Assembly (NCBI RefSeq): GCF_001039355.2
Contig: NW_019775779.1
Coordinates: 13,651-77,650 of the forward strand
From: Lingula anatina
Taxonomy: Eukaryota > Brachiopoda > Lingulata > Lingulida > Lingulidae
Reading direction: 5' to 3'
DNA length: 64,000 bases
The position numbers and the translations under genes are program-made. Under the pieces are notes generated by a model. The model did no database searches and had not been told where the DNA came from. It was given only the letters and a program-made list of their open reading frames with translations. Shown here in pieces: positions 33,904 through 47,773 of this stretch (position 1 is its first letter; every line of letters begins with the position of its first letter).

Positions 33904-34399
33904 AGTGTATATAGTGTCAGTTTCAGTCCCTATAATATTGCCAGAACAGGTACATGGACCACATGCTTCCTCATTGGCCATTTTGGGTAATGTAACAGAT
34001 ATGCAACACTGTGTAAAAGAAGTTAAGGTTGAAACTAAAAATAATGGTTTAAAGTGGAGTTTAAGTGTAGTGGTACTTGAGTTTTAAGCAGTATATATAG
34101 TGCAGTATAATTAGCCACTTATGTGACCTTACCTCAACCCATTTATATAGTGTAGATCTTTAAACCAGTAATTTGGAACTTTTGATAAAGAGAAAATATA
34201 TCATATAAAGAGTGAAAAAAAATAAAAACAAGTTGATGAAAATAACAAAAGCCCATCTTTAAGAATATACTAAAATAAGCATTTTTACATGAAAAATGTC
34301 CTGCACTAAGTTTTATGATGCTTTTCAGTTCAGTGCCAACAAAACTTCTGCAAGACAAAATTTGCCACTAGAGGTCACTGGTAGCACACACGCACTTGT

Positions 34400-34640
34400 C
34401 AGTTCTGATCATCTACATCACTGTACATGTTAACCCTCAGTCAGCCGTCTGTGTGTGTCAGCTGACAGACGGCAGGGGGAGGTGTATGTAACGCTAATGC
34501 TGGCACAGTAGCTAATTGCTCTGATCAAGTAACACTGTGAATTCATTAGGTGCCTGACAGGTGCCAATTAGGAGTAATTTGATAATTGCTTGAAAACAGC
34601 AGGTGATCAAAGCTGTTTATGCTTTTCTGTACATGTATTT
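34400..34640. promoter_or_regulatory. Candidate regulatory element in the gene desert
   Basis: This is a compact higher-complexity patch in AT-rich DNA. It contains a hairpin (GCCGTCTGT at 34444 and ACAGACGGC at 34465), several TAATTG/CAATTA homeodomain-type sites, two AGGTGCC direct repeats and CAGGTG E-boxes. Site clustering suggests an enhancer, but conservation is untested. Confidence 0.25.
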
Positions 34641-35644
34641 TTGGTGGTGCACTGTTGCTGAAGTGCTTTTAAAAATCTTGTTGTTTTTATACGTGTGGAA
34701 TAAATTGAAAGGGGAGAAAGAAAGGACTCTTGGGTTGTTAAAGCTACAGGTACAAAAGATGCTGTCATAAAAGGGCACAAAATTAATATTTAAAAAAGTT
34801 CATATCTTCAAAGAATAGGTGAAGTACTTAAAGTTACCCATATAAAAAAAAAATTAAAAAGAAACTGTCACCATGCAAAGAAATTCATTGAGATATCATT
34901 TAGCAGATACAATTTTTCGGAGAGAAAAAAATTAAATTCCTACCAGAGCGGTTTTAGCACATGAGCCCACTGAGTAGTTATCAGTTTAATCCCAGCACTT
35001 AAGCTAAGGATTTATACAATCAGTTTGCTTTAACAAACTGCATGATTAAACATCATAAAACCATTAAACAATGGTGATATTTCCCAGTGCATTGGGACAT
35101 ATCAATTTCCACACCTTCAGTGAACTAAACACTGTATAGATTGTAGCCAAAAGCATGCATGAGTATCATTATATCTGCCTTATCAGTTCTGGAGCAGACT
35201 AGTGTTAGTGATAGGGAGTTAAGTGTTAAAAATTACTGGGATTAAGATTCTTTACATATCCTATCAGATCTCAGTGCCACCTTGACAGAGATATTTATTT
35301 GGTGTGTACCTGATGTACACAAAGATGTCTGTTTGATGCAATGTGTAAGTCTTCTTTATTTTGTTTTCATGTTTGCGTCTTATGTGTCAGTTATTGTTCC
35401 TTAAAATGTTAGCACTAATGAACAGAAAAATGGCAATTTATGTTTTAGATTTGGTTGCCATTATTCTTTCAGATTAGCATTCGTTTTTATAATCTTTAAA
35501 AAATACTTTTTGGAAATTTTCTTTGTGTTTTGTCTAGGGCAGTTTTATATAATACTGAAGAGTTTTTCAAACTTTTAAGTAAGAAATTTATGAGACCATA
35601 AATGAGACATAAGATTGATATTATTCTGACAAACCTTTCTTTAA

Positions 35645-35891
35645 GACTGGGTTCCCATACTTGGATCGATCCATCTGGATCAACCTAACTCCCTGGGGGT
35701 TCACGCTAAATTGCTATCAGCTCAAGAGGCTTAAATGTTTGTCACACCTACTGAATCAGCTAGGGGTAAAGATAATTACCCCCTAGCAGTTTTACTAGGT
35801 GTGACAGACGTTTAAGCCAGTTAGTTTGACAGCAATTTAGTGAGACTCCACAGGGAGATAGAACAATCCAAATATCTGTGGGAATGGTCCC
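35645..35891. mobile_element. Palindromic MITE, copy 2 (PIF/Harbinger-like)
   Basis: A 247-bp foldback element flanked by TAA (35642-35644 and 35892-35894). The ends are GACTGGGTTCCCATAC on the left, and GGGACCATTCCCACAG read from the right on the other strand. The two halves pair along most of their length around a centre near 35770 (GGTAAAGATAATTACC). It shares an inner block with the reverse complement of 26938-27152. Confidence 0.68.
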
Positions 35892-38800
35892 TAAGTATGT
35901 TTTGTGTTTGGTTTTCCTTATAATATGAAATATGTGCCGTGATTTCAACTGAAAAAGAAAGTACACATAGTCTGAAGAACAACAACAACAACAAAAAAAA
36001 ACTATAAATAAAAGCCCTGACCTATTTGTGACATAAATCAATATCCCCAGCCATGATTAGCCAAGTAATTAGTCAGAAACAACTACTAAGTGCATAGGTA
36101 ACTTCCATTGAAAGACAGAATATTTGTTCAGACTGATCAATTATTGATGGGCCCTTTGCAAATACCTGCATGTTTATATGTGTATATCCCCAGTGTACAG
36201 TGAACTCATTCGGAATACCAAGACAAAAAAACAGCCAAGAAAGAAAAACTGACGGGTGGTTGTTTTGGTTCTTTAGTTGGAAAAATGTATTGGTGGTATC
36301 AATAGTCATTTCTATTATGAAAACATTGGATGCTTGCCATGATTAGATGAGGAAAATGGGAATATGAAGAAAAATAAGGGGTCTCAGTGAAACAGGTGAG
36401 ATTATTTCTGAGCAATTTTAGTTCTCTTTTTCTATTCTGTTTAGTAGTAGATGTCCAGAAGATGTTGTTTTAGCCATGAGAAGTGTGCAGATCATAAAAT
36501 CATATATCCTTAGCTTAATTTTTTAGCATAGAAGGTAACAAATACAGATAATTTCATTGGGGGTCCTAGATTTTACTAAAAGGGCTGGATAGGATAGATG
36601 AAAGGAGGAAAGAAAATAATTTTGCTTCATTGTACAAGATGTCTGCATGCGCGAGTGCATGCCCCCTGGATCTGACTTTGCATTTCAACCAAAAAGCTCA
36701 TACCATACCAAGAGGGATGTCAAGAACAAAAGATCCAGATATGGTGTATGTAGCATGCATGTACATGTACATCACACCTGAATGTGAGTTACACCAAACT
36801 TGGATCCCTTATTCTCAACTCTCACTGTAGTTTAATCAGTTACACCACTCACTGACTTAAATTATGCTGCATCTATTACATAATTCAAATCTTGTATCAT
36901 GCTAATATCTGTTGGGTGCTTATAAAAATATACATTCCATTGCAGGGCTTTGTGATTAGTTCTGAGTCACATTCTGATGTCATTTGGCAGTTTTTAGCAG
37001 ATATCTGGGGGGTGGGGGGGTGGAGGACACAGGGAATGAGCCTCAATCACCCTGTGTAGGGTTGTCTTCTAATAGATAACTCTGTTGACAGGGGTCCGAG
37101 GATAATTTTTTATATGCTGGTAGCACATCAAAATTTACTAAATTGTATTATTTTAATATACTTACGTATACCCTAAGACATAAACAATGAAAAGAAGGAC
37201 TATCTTTCATTAAATAATTTAGCAGGATTTCAGGAAAATTCAGTACGCTCATACTTAATGTGGACAATACAAGAAAAGCATCAGTAGGTAACACATTTCC
37301 TTAAATATTCATATTAACTTATACTGGTTCTTACGGAAGCTACACCTTGGCTTTAATATGATGAAGAGGAAAATAGTGCACATCAAGCTTCTTATCTTGC
37401 ACGAAGTTCAAAAACAAGACCTGTGCATTGAATGGAAATAACCACATAGGACAAGAGAAATAAGGGTAAGCCTAACGGCAACCGTATGTGCCTTGATGCT
37501 GTTTCATTGTGTAATGAAGAATAATATATTGAAACTTATGAAAAAAAGAAAAAAATCCTTTGGTGAGTCAAATAACATCACATGCATAAGACCATGCACC
37601 AAGGGAGTGATGTTTTAGTTGACTCTGTATACCTGTATTTAATTGAAATTGGGGTAAGGATACTGAAGTGGAATCCATCAGTGTCCAAGTCTTACAGTTA
37701 CAGGGAAAAATGAACTTTTAATGGGGAGAAGTCAACTTGAAATATAAAGGTGTGGTATTAAGTGAGACAGCAAAAGGTGAGACAGGCAAATTGTGTGATA
37801 TCACAATAAGAATACACTCGGAGATAAGTGCCTTTCAATAGAATCTCCATTTGTGGTACAAATAATCAGTTTAATTTTTTCGTGTGTTAAGAAAAATGAT
37901 GGGTGTAGATGTTAAATAGCCTGCTCACCTTCACATGTGTGATCAGGTGCGCGAGGTCTCTCGTTGTCACCAATCCATGTCAGGTGAGGTGTCTGGTACT
38001 TAACCTGGTTTAAACAGTAAATTACATTCAGAAGAGCTTTATAGACTTGTTCACAGCTCAAGTGTGTCTTCAGATGGCCAAATTTAATGGTCTCATGAGT
38101 AGATAGCTGAGGTGTGGCATCTGCTTTTTTAACAGAGAGGTCCCACTGGGCCTTTGACTTCTAAATCTCTGCTGAATGATAAGGAAAACTTGGTGATGCA
38201 TTTTAGTTTATAACTGTTCAATGTCAATCCTAAGACAACTACAAATAATGAAAATGTAAAAAATGATAATTATAATTTTGTGTGACTCTTTGACATGCTA
38301 AAAAGCTCAATGGGTGTTAATTTTTGATGGGTGGAGGGGGTGATTTTTTATTTTTTTTTTTTTATTACTGCAGCAGATTTCTGCTTTCACAACAATTGAT
38401 TATCTAAACAAAAGAATATGTGTGGAGCTCAACATTTTCAATTCGAAATAATCTATCTCTATCCTAAATGTTTGAAAAGTAAAACAACCAGTGAAAATAA
38501 ATGAAAATGCAATCGACAGAATGTCATGTGAATGACTTGCATAAATAAGATAAGGATATGTTGTGGCGATGTCTTACGGAAGTGTTGATAAATGTGAAAT
38601 TATTGCACAAACTGCCCTAATTGCAATCTGCAATGACTGCCTCTTGGAGAGAAAGCAAGATTAAGTTGTGTTTTTTATTATTAACATATATAATGATTAA
38701 ATGTTTTTACATGTTTATAACTGCTTTTAGAGAGATAGAGGATTAAGGGAGAGGATGAATGTAAATTGGCTAGTGCTCTAGTTTATAATTTACAATACAG

Positions 38801-39563
38801 AATTTTTTTTTACTACAAAAGCAGTATGAAAGATTAAAAAAACCATGTTAATACATGCATGTCCATATTTTGATTGTCCCAAACATTGCTTGAACAAAAA
38901 GTCAACTTTTAAACATGTTTGTTGAGAATATCTTCTCCCTGGTTTTTTTGTGGGTAATGATCTGGATGAAGATTGACTATTAGTCCTTTGGGAAATCATA
39001 GCCTGTCTCTATCAAATCGTGTGGATTATGATGAGATTTTTAATGTAACAGTTGAACCATTAACATTTAACAGCTAATAGGTTTTTGCATACTTTGATAT
39101 TGTGAGTGGTGAGTATTGTGTGGTAGCTAGGTTGTAACTGCTGGTTGTCAGGCAACTTCTGGCTTTGTAATTTTCTTTTATAGGAGACTGATCATGTTAA
39201 TTTATTCAAACTTCATTTTGTTCACAGTGTTCAAGTAAAGCTTATTTTCATAGGTATTGTGTTTTTCTGACACATGAAAGCTTTTCATCCTTGAGAACTT
39301 CAAAATTGTACCTATATTCATTTAATTTTTATTGTAGTCTTGGTACCATGTAGTTATAGAATATGTTGTTATGTCATAGTCATTGTAAAATGCATGTGTA
39401 CCAAAATGAATAGATAAACACTTGCACTCTTACTATGCTTAACTTGATTGCTTTACTTCATGCAGCAAACCGTCGATTAATGTTGCCAAGTGGTACATTT
39501 CTGTGTGTATAACTCTAACTTGAGACTGCACTGTCAGGCTGATTGTCTCACACCCTTCTAATG

Positions 39564-39564
<1 letters not shown>

Positions 39565-39619
<55 letters not shown>

Positions 39620-39630
39620 AAAAAAAAAAA
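39565..39630. repeat. (CA)n microsatellite followed by poly(A)
   Basis: About 25 CA units followed by about 15 A residues. Confidence 0.97.
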
Positions 39631-42600
39631 TCACAAAACTGAACTGACCAAGTCTGGACAATAATGACCCAAACTGTCCAGGGACATATTCAGCATTGCT
39701 GAGACCTTTTATTATTCAAGGTATTTTTTTTGTGAACATTCAGTTTCTACCTTGGCTCTTTCCACCAAACACAGCTTAAGGCAGCTCAGTCTCTCTCAGT
39801 TGCCAAGTCTCAGGGGTCTAATTACTTTATATAATTAAATAAGAAGCTTTAATGTCCCATGTCACATGTTAATCACATGTCAGACCAGCCAAGCACTTAC
39901 TTTAGTACATGAATCTCTAATTCTGTATGTTTATTTGATTTGGTAATGTTTGGTGCATGGTGTAACTGTGCACAAACTGAACACATTTATACCGACTTCC
40001 TTATAATAATCACAGACTGTTTTAATACAGTACTAGTGCTAGCTCACTACAATAAACATTCTCTTTTAAATGGACACAAAAAGACAATGGAATGATTCCT
40101 TTGTATTCAGAAATGACTTTTGATTAATCAATGAATGAAATACGGGCTAGGTATGATAATGCATTATTAAATGGAACTGTAGTTGTATTTGAATTGATGA
40201 GCTTGTCAGTAGGGGAGTATGCTTTTCTATTCTATTGTCATCACTGATCTTAGTTGTTTTATTAAGATAAATAATCTCATTAACAAAAAACTTACATGAA
40301 ATACTTATGCATGGGGCCTGAAGATGTCATCTCAGGTACTTTACCCCATCCCACTTGATGAATTACCCCATCCCGACTCCCCTCCCCCTCTTCCATAAAC
40401 ATACCACAGTTTATGGCCATGACATGGGCAAGATCTGTTATATTCCTTCAATAAGCTTGGGACCCTCTACCCTGGTATATGACATATTAGTGATTCTTAC
40501 ACAACATTAGGGTAAGTATAAAAGCACTGATTTATTTGTGTGGAAATGTCATTGCTTCATAAAAGTGTGGTATAGGTGAGAAGAATTTAAATCATACCCT
40601 ATCCCACCATCACCTGTATCATTAGTATAAAATGAATACGTCATTTGTGCCTCTTTGTCATCAATTGTGTCACCTGCGTCAATTTGTCATCCCTCTTTCA
40701 TCACACCTGTCCTCTGGTAATTACAGGCAATCATATGACACACCTGATGCTTTAAATCAAATATTGGTGCTATTTAAAATTTCATTATTTATTGAAAGAT
40801 GTGGTAAAATCTCTGATGTCATAGATCAGAAAAAGACTGGTAGGAATGATTACAGCTGGAATATTTTGCCTTTCCAAGAACATATTTCCTTTCAATATTA
40901 GCTTATTTAAGAGTATTTTGTAGAGTGTTATATAGTGATGTGGGCATATGAAAATATTTTGAAGTTGATTAAATGTATCTGACCTTTTCTGTCAATGCAA
41001 TGTATGTATCCAAGGTGGAGTTCCTTAATGTCATATTTTTATAAATAATTAATTTGACCATGTAGTTTTGCATAGTGCAACTTGGTGAGAGCATTATATA
41101 TTAAGAGTCAGGTGCTGGTGTGTGGAAATCTCTGTTAGAATATTAACCAGTGATATCAAAGAAACATTATTGATTTCCTATGCAAGTATTTTTCCTCTTT
41201 TTATGTTATGAAGTATTGAATAAGAAATTTGTCACCAAATGTCTTAATTTCTGTTTTGTCAAGGTACCACATTGAAAAATCTTTTTTTTTTAACATAATG
41301 CATATTATCTGATTACAAGACTTTGAAAAAGATATTTTACACACAAGTTGAGGATGATTTTTGTTAAAGTACAATGTTATTATCAATTTGCAATTTACTA
41401 AAATCAATAACAATGACAATTTGAAAATTATGAAATAACCTCATATCAATACACATCTGGGAAGAGGACCTCGGAAATCATCCCACGTGGACAAATTTTT
41501 AAGGCAACCCATGTTAAGCAATCATAATATGGAGCAATATGTTCATTATTATGACTTAATGTGTAGTTTGCTCACCTGTGAATGGGGGAGTCGTCAAAGT
41601 GACATAGGTACTAGTTGCCTAAGGTGACGGATGTAACGGATGTGCATTGAATGTTCTCCTAAATTTATATCCCAGAATCATTTGCCTTATGAGTCTACCA
41701 TTTGCTGTATTTCAGGCATCATAATGGTAAGGGAATATTTGTGCACTAATTCATTTGTCAGGTTAAAGATCGTGGTTCTCCATGCTCCACTGCTGTGGCC
41801 ATGGATTAAGAAGTAAAGACTCTGAGTTGAAATGAGGAATCTCACAAAATTGTATTTTAGGAGTTGTATGCAGTTTGTTTCACCAGTGTGTAGTCTTTGT
41901 TCTCTTGATTTGTGATGCACTTTTGTATGGTATTTCATTTCACTTTTTTTAAAGTGAAGTTATGTAGCTATCTTTGGACCACCCAACATTTATTTCTTGT
42001 CCTCTGTAAGCTGGGAACCATGGACAATTTAACCCTTGACTTTTCTGAGTTCTTTTTATAATACCGTTTTTAGTTTATAAAAAGCATTGGTTTATGATAC
42101 AGAGGGGGAGGGGCATATGTGTATAAGTGGGAAGAGAAGTGCTCTATAATAGGTATCAGTTACAACACCAAACATGTATTAAAATGTCTTTTAGGAAAAA
42201 AAAGAAGGAACGTCATTGATACATTTCTATTTTTATGGATAAAGTGTTGGCATATCTTTGCACTGGGAAGGGAATAGCTGGTTCATTTATGAGACCCAAA
42301 ATGAGTGAAGCACCCTTCTCTACACTCCAGGCTCCAGCTGTAAATATAGGTAGTAGATCATATCATCAGGATAACAAATTACTAGATGGTTTGCTTGCCA
42401 CGTTCTCTGGCAGATGTTTTAAAGGAATATAGTGTGGCATTGTCCTGGATGTAAATTGTTCATTGTAATAATTAATGCCTTTGCAAGATGTAATTAGCAG
42501 TCTTTTTTTAAATTATGCAATATCATTGTCTCAAGATTAACTAAAATAATATTATTTAAGTTCCTGCAGACTAAGGGTTTCATTAAAATGTTTTCGTGGT

Positions 42601-43364
42601 ATATAGTATAAAATAGATGGATAAATGGATGGGGTTGGGTGGGATGGGACAGACATTTCATAACCACAGTGGTTTATTTTTCATATATTATGTTGTTTTC
42701 AAAATGAGTTACTATCTGGCCTTAATAACCCTACTCTTTGTATTTTGACATGTGTATCAAAGATTGGTCAGTCGTGTCAAATTATGGCAATTTTCTTGGC
42801 TTGTGCATTGCCCATGATTGCTAAAATGTGCCCATAAATCTACTATGTTTTGAAGAAAGTGGTCTTAAAAGTGACAGCGGTGTAATTTTCTCCTATTCCC
42901 TTAAGTAAGATAATGCGTTTTCTTGGTCAGAAGTGATTTTCCTTTCTTGTATTTATATTTACTGTTCTATCCAATGCATACCTAAGTGGTCGCATGTTAT
43001 ATTGCAAAGGTAGTAGGGCCAATGGAAAATGTTATTTCTTATCTCACTTATTTATTAGTTCTTTATCTGATGATTTGTGATGTCCAGTTAGTAACAGTGA
43101 TTTATAACCTCCCCTCAGGTAACAACAACATTAAAGGATCCTCCCTTCTCATACATGGAAGCTTGTCTTATTTGTATTATTCAGAATGTACACACCTGTA
43201 AATATTTGGTCCCCCTGTTCTAAGATGTGCATTTCATTTCACATCTATTATGAAATATGCATGCACCTAGAACCAGCACAAAAAAAGCTTTCATATTCCA
43301 AAAAATCACAAGGTTTCATAAGTCCAGTAGGCAATATATTTATGTCATAATAACACCAAATGAG

Positions 43365-43470
43365 AGAACCTGTCAGGTGACACGTCTTAATCAGTATGTT
43401 TAAGCTGTTTCCTGCCCATTAACCTGTGTTAATCACCATTTGCATCTCCTCAATCACACGGGTACATACG
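43365..43470. promoter_or_regulatory. Candidate regulatory element
   Basis: It contains ACCTGTCAGGTGACACG, a pair of TTAATC/TTAACC sites and an octamer ATTTGCAT within about 100 bp. The call rests on site clustering only. Confidence 0.2.
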
Positions 43471-44206
43471 GGGCTTCTTGACAGCAAAAATCTGCATGTA
43501 GACAGTCAAAAGGGTAGTTGTAACCCCTCCCTGAAACAAAGATAGTATGTTATATACATGGCAGATATTTTGAACATGTGATGTAGTGCATCTGGTCGGA
43601 TGTGGTTGGATGTACTTTACTGAGGAATCAAGAGCAGCTGCTATCCTGAGAGAGACTGATCAAGTGAATCTTCTAATTAGGTTGGAGAAAGTGTCATCCT
43701 AGGCTGTACTGTCAAGAGATCTTTTCTAACCAGGCTGCCAAAGGCATCATCACAGTAAAGATATTTTCTGATTTTTTGTTTTCATTTAGTCTTAAGTTGA
43801 ATAGGACGTTAAAGAAAAAAGAATAATAATATAAAGATATGAATAATCTGACACTGACAAGACAGGGTAATTCTAGATTAGAATATAGGGTTTCTGTACA
43901 CAAGGGATGCTTATATTAGCTTTGGTTATTGGAATTTGTAATTGTGTCTAGGTGTTAGTCATGGCATTTGAGGTACATTTTCATTACATGTTACCTAGAG
44001 TTATGTGTGACATCAAATTTTATGGTTGCAGCAGTTTTGTTACATAGTAAATGTGAGGTGTTATGATAACATTTTATGATATGCAACTGGCACTATAAGT
44101 AAAAATTACTATTGATGCAATCTGCAAAGGGGCATATCAGGACTGGAGGAACCTCCTAGGTGAATGAAATGTTCCTTTGGTTAAATTTCCATCTCTCTGT
44201 TTCCAG

Positions 44207-44279
44207 GAACGGCAAACCAAGGGGGTTGATTACACTAGATAGTGAAAGAAAGTAACAAAGATTTGCCCAGATACTTTTG
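44207..44279 (+). other. Candidate non-coding (5' UTR) exon, perhaps of the mucin-like gene
   Basis: A textbook acceptor (TCTCTCTGTTTCCAG) precedes, and a perfect donor (GTAAGTCA at 44280) follows, a 73-bp segment with stop codons in all three frames. It would fit an untranslated exon of the next plus-strand gene, whose first coding exon starts at 60063. That link is inferred from strand and order only. Confidence 0.4.
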
Positions 44280-45329
44280 GTAAGTCAAGGTTTTATTTTT
44301 TAAAGGTTGAATGGTGTATATTTGTGTGTGCGTGATGATATTGTGTTGGTACTTCAAATACATAATGCATGATATCTCTGCATTGAAATAAAAAAGCAAT
44401 GGGTTTAACATCTAAGTCCTTATATTTAAATTAGTGCAACAACATTTTTAAACAATGAAATAATGTAATGTAGAAATGTTATGTATTTAATATTTATAAT
44501 TGGATACATGTAGGAAATCTGTTAGATATCTGCAAAGAATAAAACAACAAAATTTAAGTGAAAATCACATAAACAAGGTTGATCTGTGGTCGTTTGTTTA
44601 AACTTTGATATTTAACTCTGTAGGATGTTTTGAAACTGTCAGACACTAAAGTCAACAATCAAACCTTGTCATGGGAAACAATAATTGGGAATCAGATTTT
44701 CTTGGAACATCGTGTGAGGGTCAGGAAATCATCAGATATGAACCACATTTTTTTTCCAATTCGATGAATTGTTTGACAGATTGTTGGAGTGGATAGTTCT
44801 GTAAGATACATTCTGCCATTGTGCATACTTTCTAAGATTGCAGTTAAAGGTAGCAAGTTAGTGATGGATCTTAATTAACTACTGTGTTTTTGTGTGTTGG
44901 ATTTCTGAATCAAATTTCAGAGACAATCAGCCCAACAGTTTGGATCTGTCCTCATAAACTAAGCCCAGACATAACTTCCCATCAATAAAGTTGTTTCTAT
45001 TTAAGGAAGGGTTGCTTCATCTTTGTAACAGTCAATCCTCCTAGTTGTGGATCTTTATCTATACAGTTATATAGGTATGCGTAATGTTATTTTTTAAAAA
45101 ACAGCTGAAAGCCTCTTTATGTTTGTGAAACACAATGTAACTGTTTTGCCATGTAGAAATGGGCCCTTGCCATGCAATTTGGTATAATAGAAACTTTTGT
45201 TTAGCTGAATATGTAGAATGTTTAAACTCATTACTATTTCACCCTGTCTTACCAAAATAAATCCATGCAAAATAAGGGTAAAATATGAGTCAAGCTTTCA
45301 AAATAATCTTATTATACTTGGAGATAAGT

Positions 45330-45510
45330 GACAATAGTCAGTCCTCATGACGGCCCCAGCGTGATCACACGTGGACTAATTCTACTTTATGTGAAAGATA
45401 AAAATTGTGTCTAATTACGAATGTGAGTCGTGTGCCTCGGCCGGACTTGGATGTCGTCTTTGCTGACCTGGATGATGTTAAGCATGCGAGCGGGTACTTT
45501 AAGCTAGATG
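45330..45510. promoter_or_regulatory. Candidate regulatory element
   Basis: This locally CpG-enriched patch has a GTGATCACACGTGG site (palindrome plus E-box), CTAATTACG homeodomain-type cores and a GCATGCGAGCGGG run, in otherwise AT-rich DNA. It has no open reading frame. Function is inferred from composition. Confidence 0.22.
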
Positions 45511-46753
45511 GATGAGACTACTAAAACTACCATTCACTTTGTATAACTGCAAATTTTCTGTTGATTATTTTGCTTGAAACAATGGTCATGTAACTGCCAA
45601 TGAAATTCAAAATAAAAGATTGATCCAACAATCTCAATTTTTTTATATTCTAAAGTTGTAAAATTGTTTTCTTTGGTAAGTGTTATATTTAAGGGCAAGT
45701 GCTTGAAGGATAGTTATTAGGTACCTGTAAAATTTAGCTAACCACATAATGTATAAAAACTTTGTCAGCATTTTAGTATAACCCATTCAAAGTAGAGATA
45801 AATTCTCAGTATCTTTATTGTAGCAATAATATCCAAATTAATGAGATGCAGGAACCTCAATGCCATATTTTTATTTGATCTTTTATACCATGATGTTAAA
45901 CAAGTGACATGCAACATTCTGTTTAACAATTCTGTTTCCCTATATTTTAACTGTAGGCAGTTTCACACCTATTGGCTGGCTGGCACCACCATCGCTCAGC
46001 TCCGGCTTTATTTGTGCTGTTCATAGACATTAACTTTTACTGAGAAATTTCTTGATCTGGTACATGGTCCGTCCCTTTCTACAAACTTATGTTGTAGAAC
46101 TCTATAAACAACTACTTTCTGTAGCTAAAATTAAGCTATATTACTCAACTCAGATTAATTGTTAACACTAAGAAAACTTTAAAAAAAGAATGATAGTAAA
46201 ATCAAACAATTTCATCATTTTGGAAAGTGAGAGATCAAGGAGGTTAGAACAATACTCATGCATCTACCATCATTTTTACAAATAATAAAGTTCTATAACT
46301 TTTGAAATGTGCAAGGTATTGATAATTTAACTATTCTATGGACAGCTGACTCATAGTCTGAGGCATGTAAGGGTGTTGGCCTCTGAAAGGTGATGTAACT
46401 AATGTCTTGAGAAGCTTCTGCGGAGGGTCCTTGTGAAGCTCGCTCCTACAAACGATAAAAAATGCAACTTCTTCTAAGCATGCAATGTTGTTGCCAAGGT
46501 ATGTGCAATAGAATTTGATCAACTGTTGGGTGTGCTATGGAAATTCATGATCACACCAATCATATGCTGTATTCCTGTAATTATTACCCTTTGGAGGAAA
46601 GTAAGTTGGATGAAAAGCAGTCATTAGTTTTCATCAATTATTAATTTTCAGTTCAATTCAGAAACAAAACTGGCTAATTTTAGGATACAAGTGTCTTGAT
46701 TGTTTCTTGGCTGGACTGGTTTATGAAGACCCTTTTTTCATTGGGGGAGGGAG

Positions 46754-46788
46754 AGAATAAGGTTGATGATATACATTGGTGTCAAGGA
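46754..46788 (+). repeat. 35-bp direct repeat, copy A
   Basis: Identical to 47934-47968, 1180 bp away. Its core includes GGTTGATGATATACATTGG. Confidence 0.85.
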
Positions 46789-47630
46789 TATTCATCCTAT
46801 TAGATATTCATCCTGATGTCCAAGTATTGACCTTGATAGCACTTGCCTGTGAGATGAAAGACAATTTTTTGGGTGGTAAATTCACTTTAAAGCAGCCATC
46901 AGCAATTTTGTCCATTTTATCTGGTCTTGTGCCCCTTCCATCTCTCTAGATTTGACTTCTGTCTCACCTCAACTGTCTTGATCTGACTTCACAGGGACCA
47001 AATATTTGTTGTCAGACATACCGATTTTTTTCTTTAAAATTGTTTGACTGCATGATTACTGTTTTTATTTATTTATTTATTTATTAATTTATTTATTTAT
47101 ACTTCCAATGGATTTTGCAGTCATGTGCTTTTGAAAATTGAGAAAAGTTACTTTTAAAACAATAAATATATCAAATGTTTTAAAGTGCTAAAGAAAACTG
47201 ATTGGCAAGGCACATTTTTATGATCTCCCAACAGCATGATATTCTAACACCGTTTGGTGATAACCTTTTACTTTGAATATAAAAATAACATTAAGATTAC
47301 CTTTCATAGAATGAACCCACTCTGGTCTTGAGATGTCCCCTACGTTAGGCTTACCCCTCCATTGAGGAAGGGCCAGCTCAAATATGATTAATTCATCATC
47401 AGTACAGTAACTGTGGTTAATGGTCGCATTGTATTGGGGTTTGGCTAATATGTTTTAATCCAAGAAACTATCCTGTATTCCGCCTATGTCTGCTGTCTGA
47501 GTGAATGCACTCACCTTGATGTTCTCATTTTGTCTTGGTTTTATATAAGCTTAAGGTATGTACATATGATTGTTATGCTACAGTTCTTTAATTTCTGCTG
47601 CTGGTGAGGCAAAAAATATAATATTAATAG

Positions 47631-47773
47631 AAAAATAATAATAATAGAGAATAATAGAGGACTGTTGGTAGAAAAAAAGCAATTTGTATTCAGCGGTTAG
47701 AAAAATAATAATAATAACAGAGAATAATAGAGGACTTTTGGTAGAAAAAAAGCAATTTGTATTCAACAGTTGT
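47631..47773 (+). repeat. 70-bp tandem duplication
   Basis: Unit 1 (47631-47700) and unit 2 (47701-47773) both run from an AATAATAAT stretch through GAGAATAATAGAGGAC to GAAAAAAAGCAATTTGTATTC. They differ by a 3-bp indel and a few substitutions, so the duplication is recent. Confidence 0.85.

Larger units (their letters stand above)
27153..35644. other. Gene-free DNA with scattered repeats
   Basis: No supported gene. It holds copy B of the dispersed repeat (29638-29717), a zone of degenerate GAATnC motifs (about 29730-30050), one candidate orphan exon (32736-32862), an inverted-repeat pair (33767 and 33903) and a compact possible regulatory patch (about 34400-34640). Confidence 0.55.
35892..44206. 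other. Gene-free DNA
   Basis: No supported coding gene. It holds a (CA)n microsatellite with a following A-run (39565-39630) and possible regulatory patches near 37920-38110 and 43365-43470. ORFs here are short and isolated. Confidence 0.55.
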
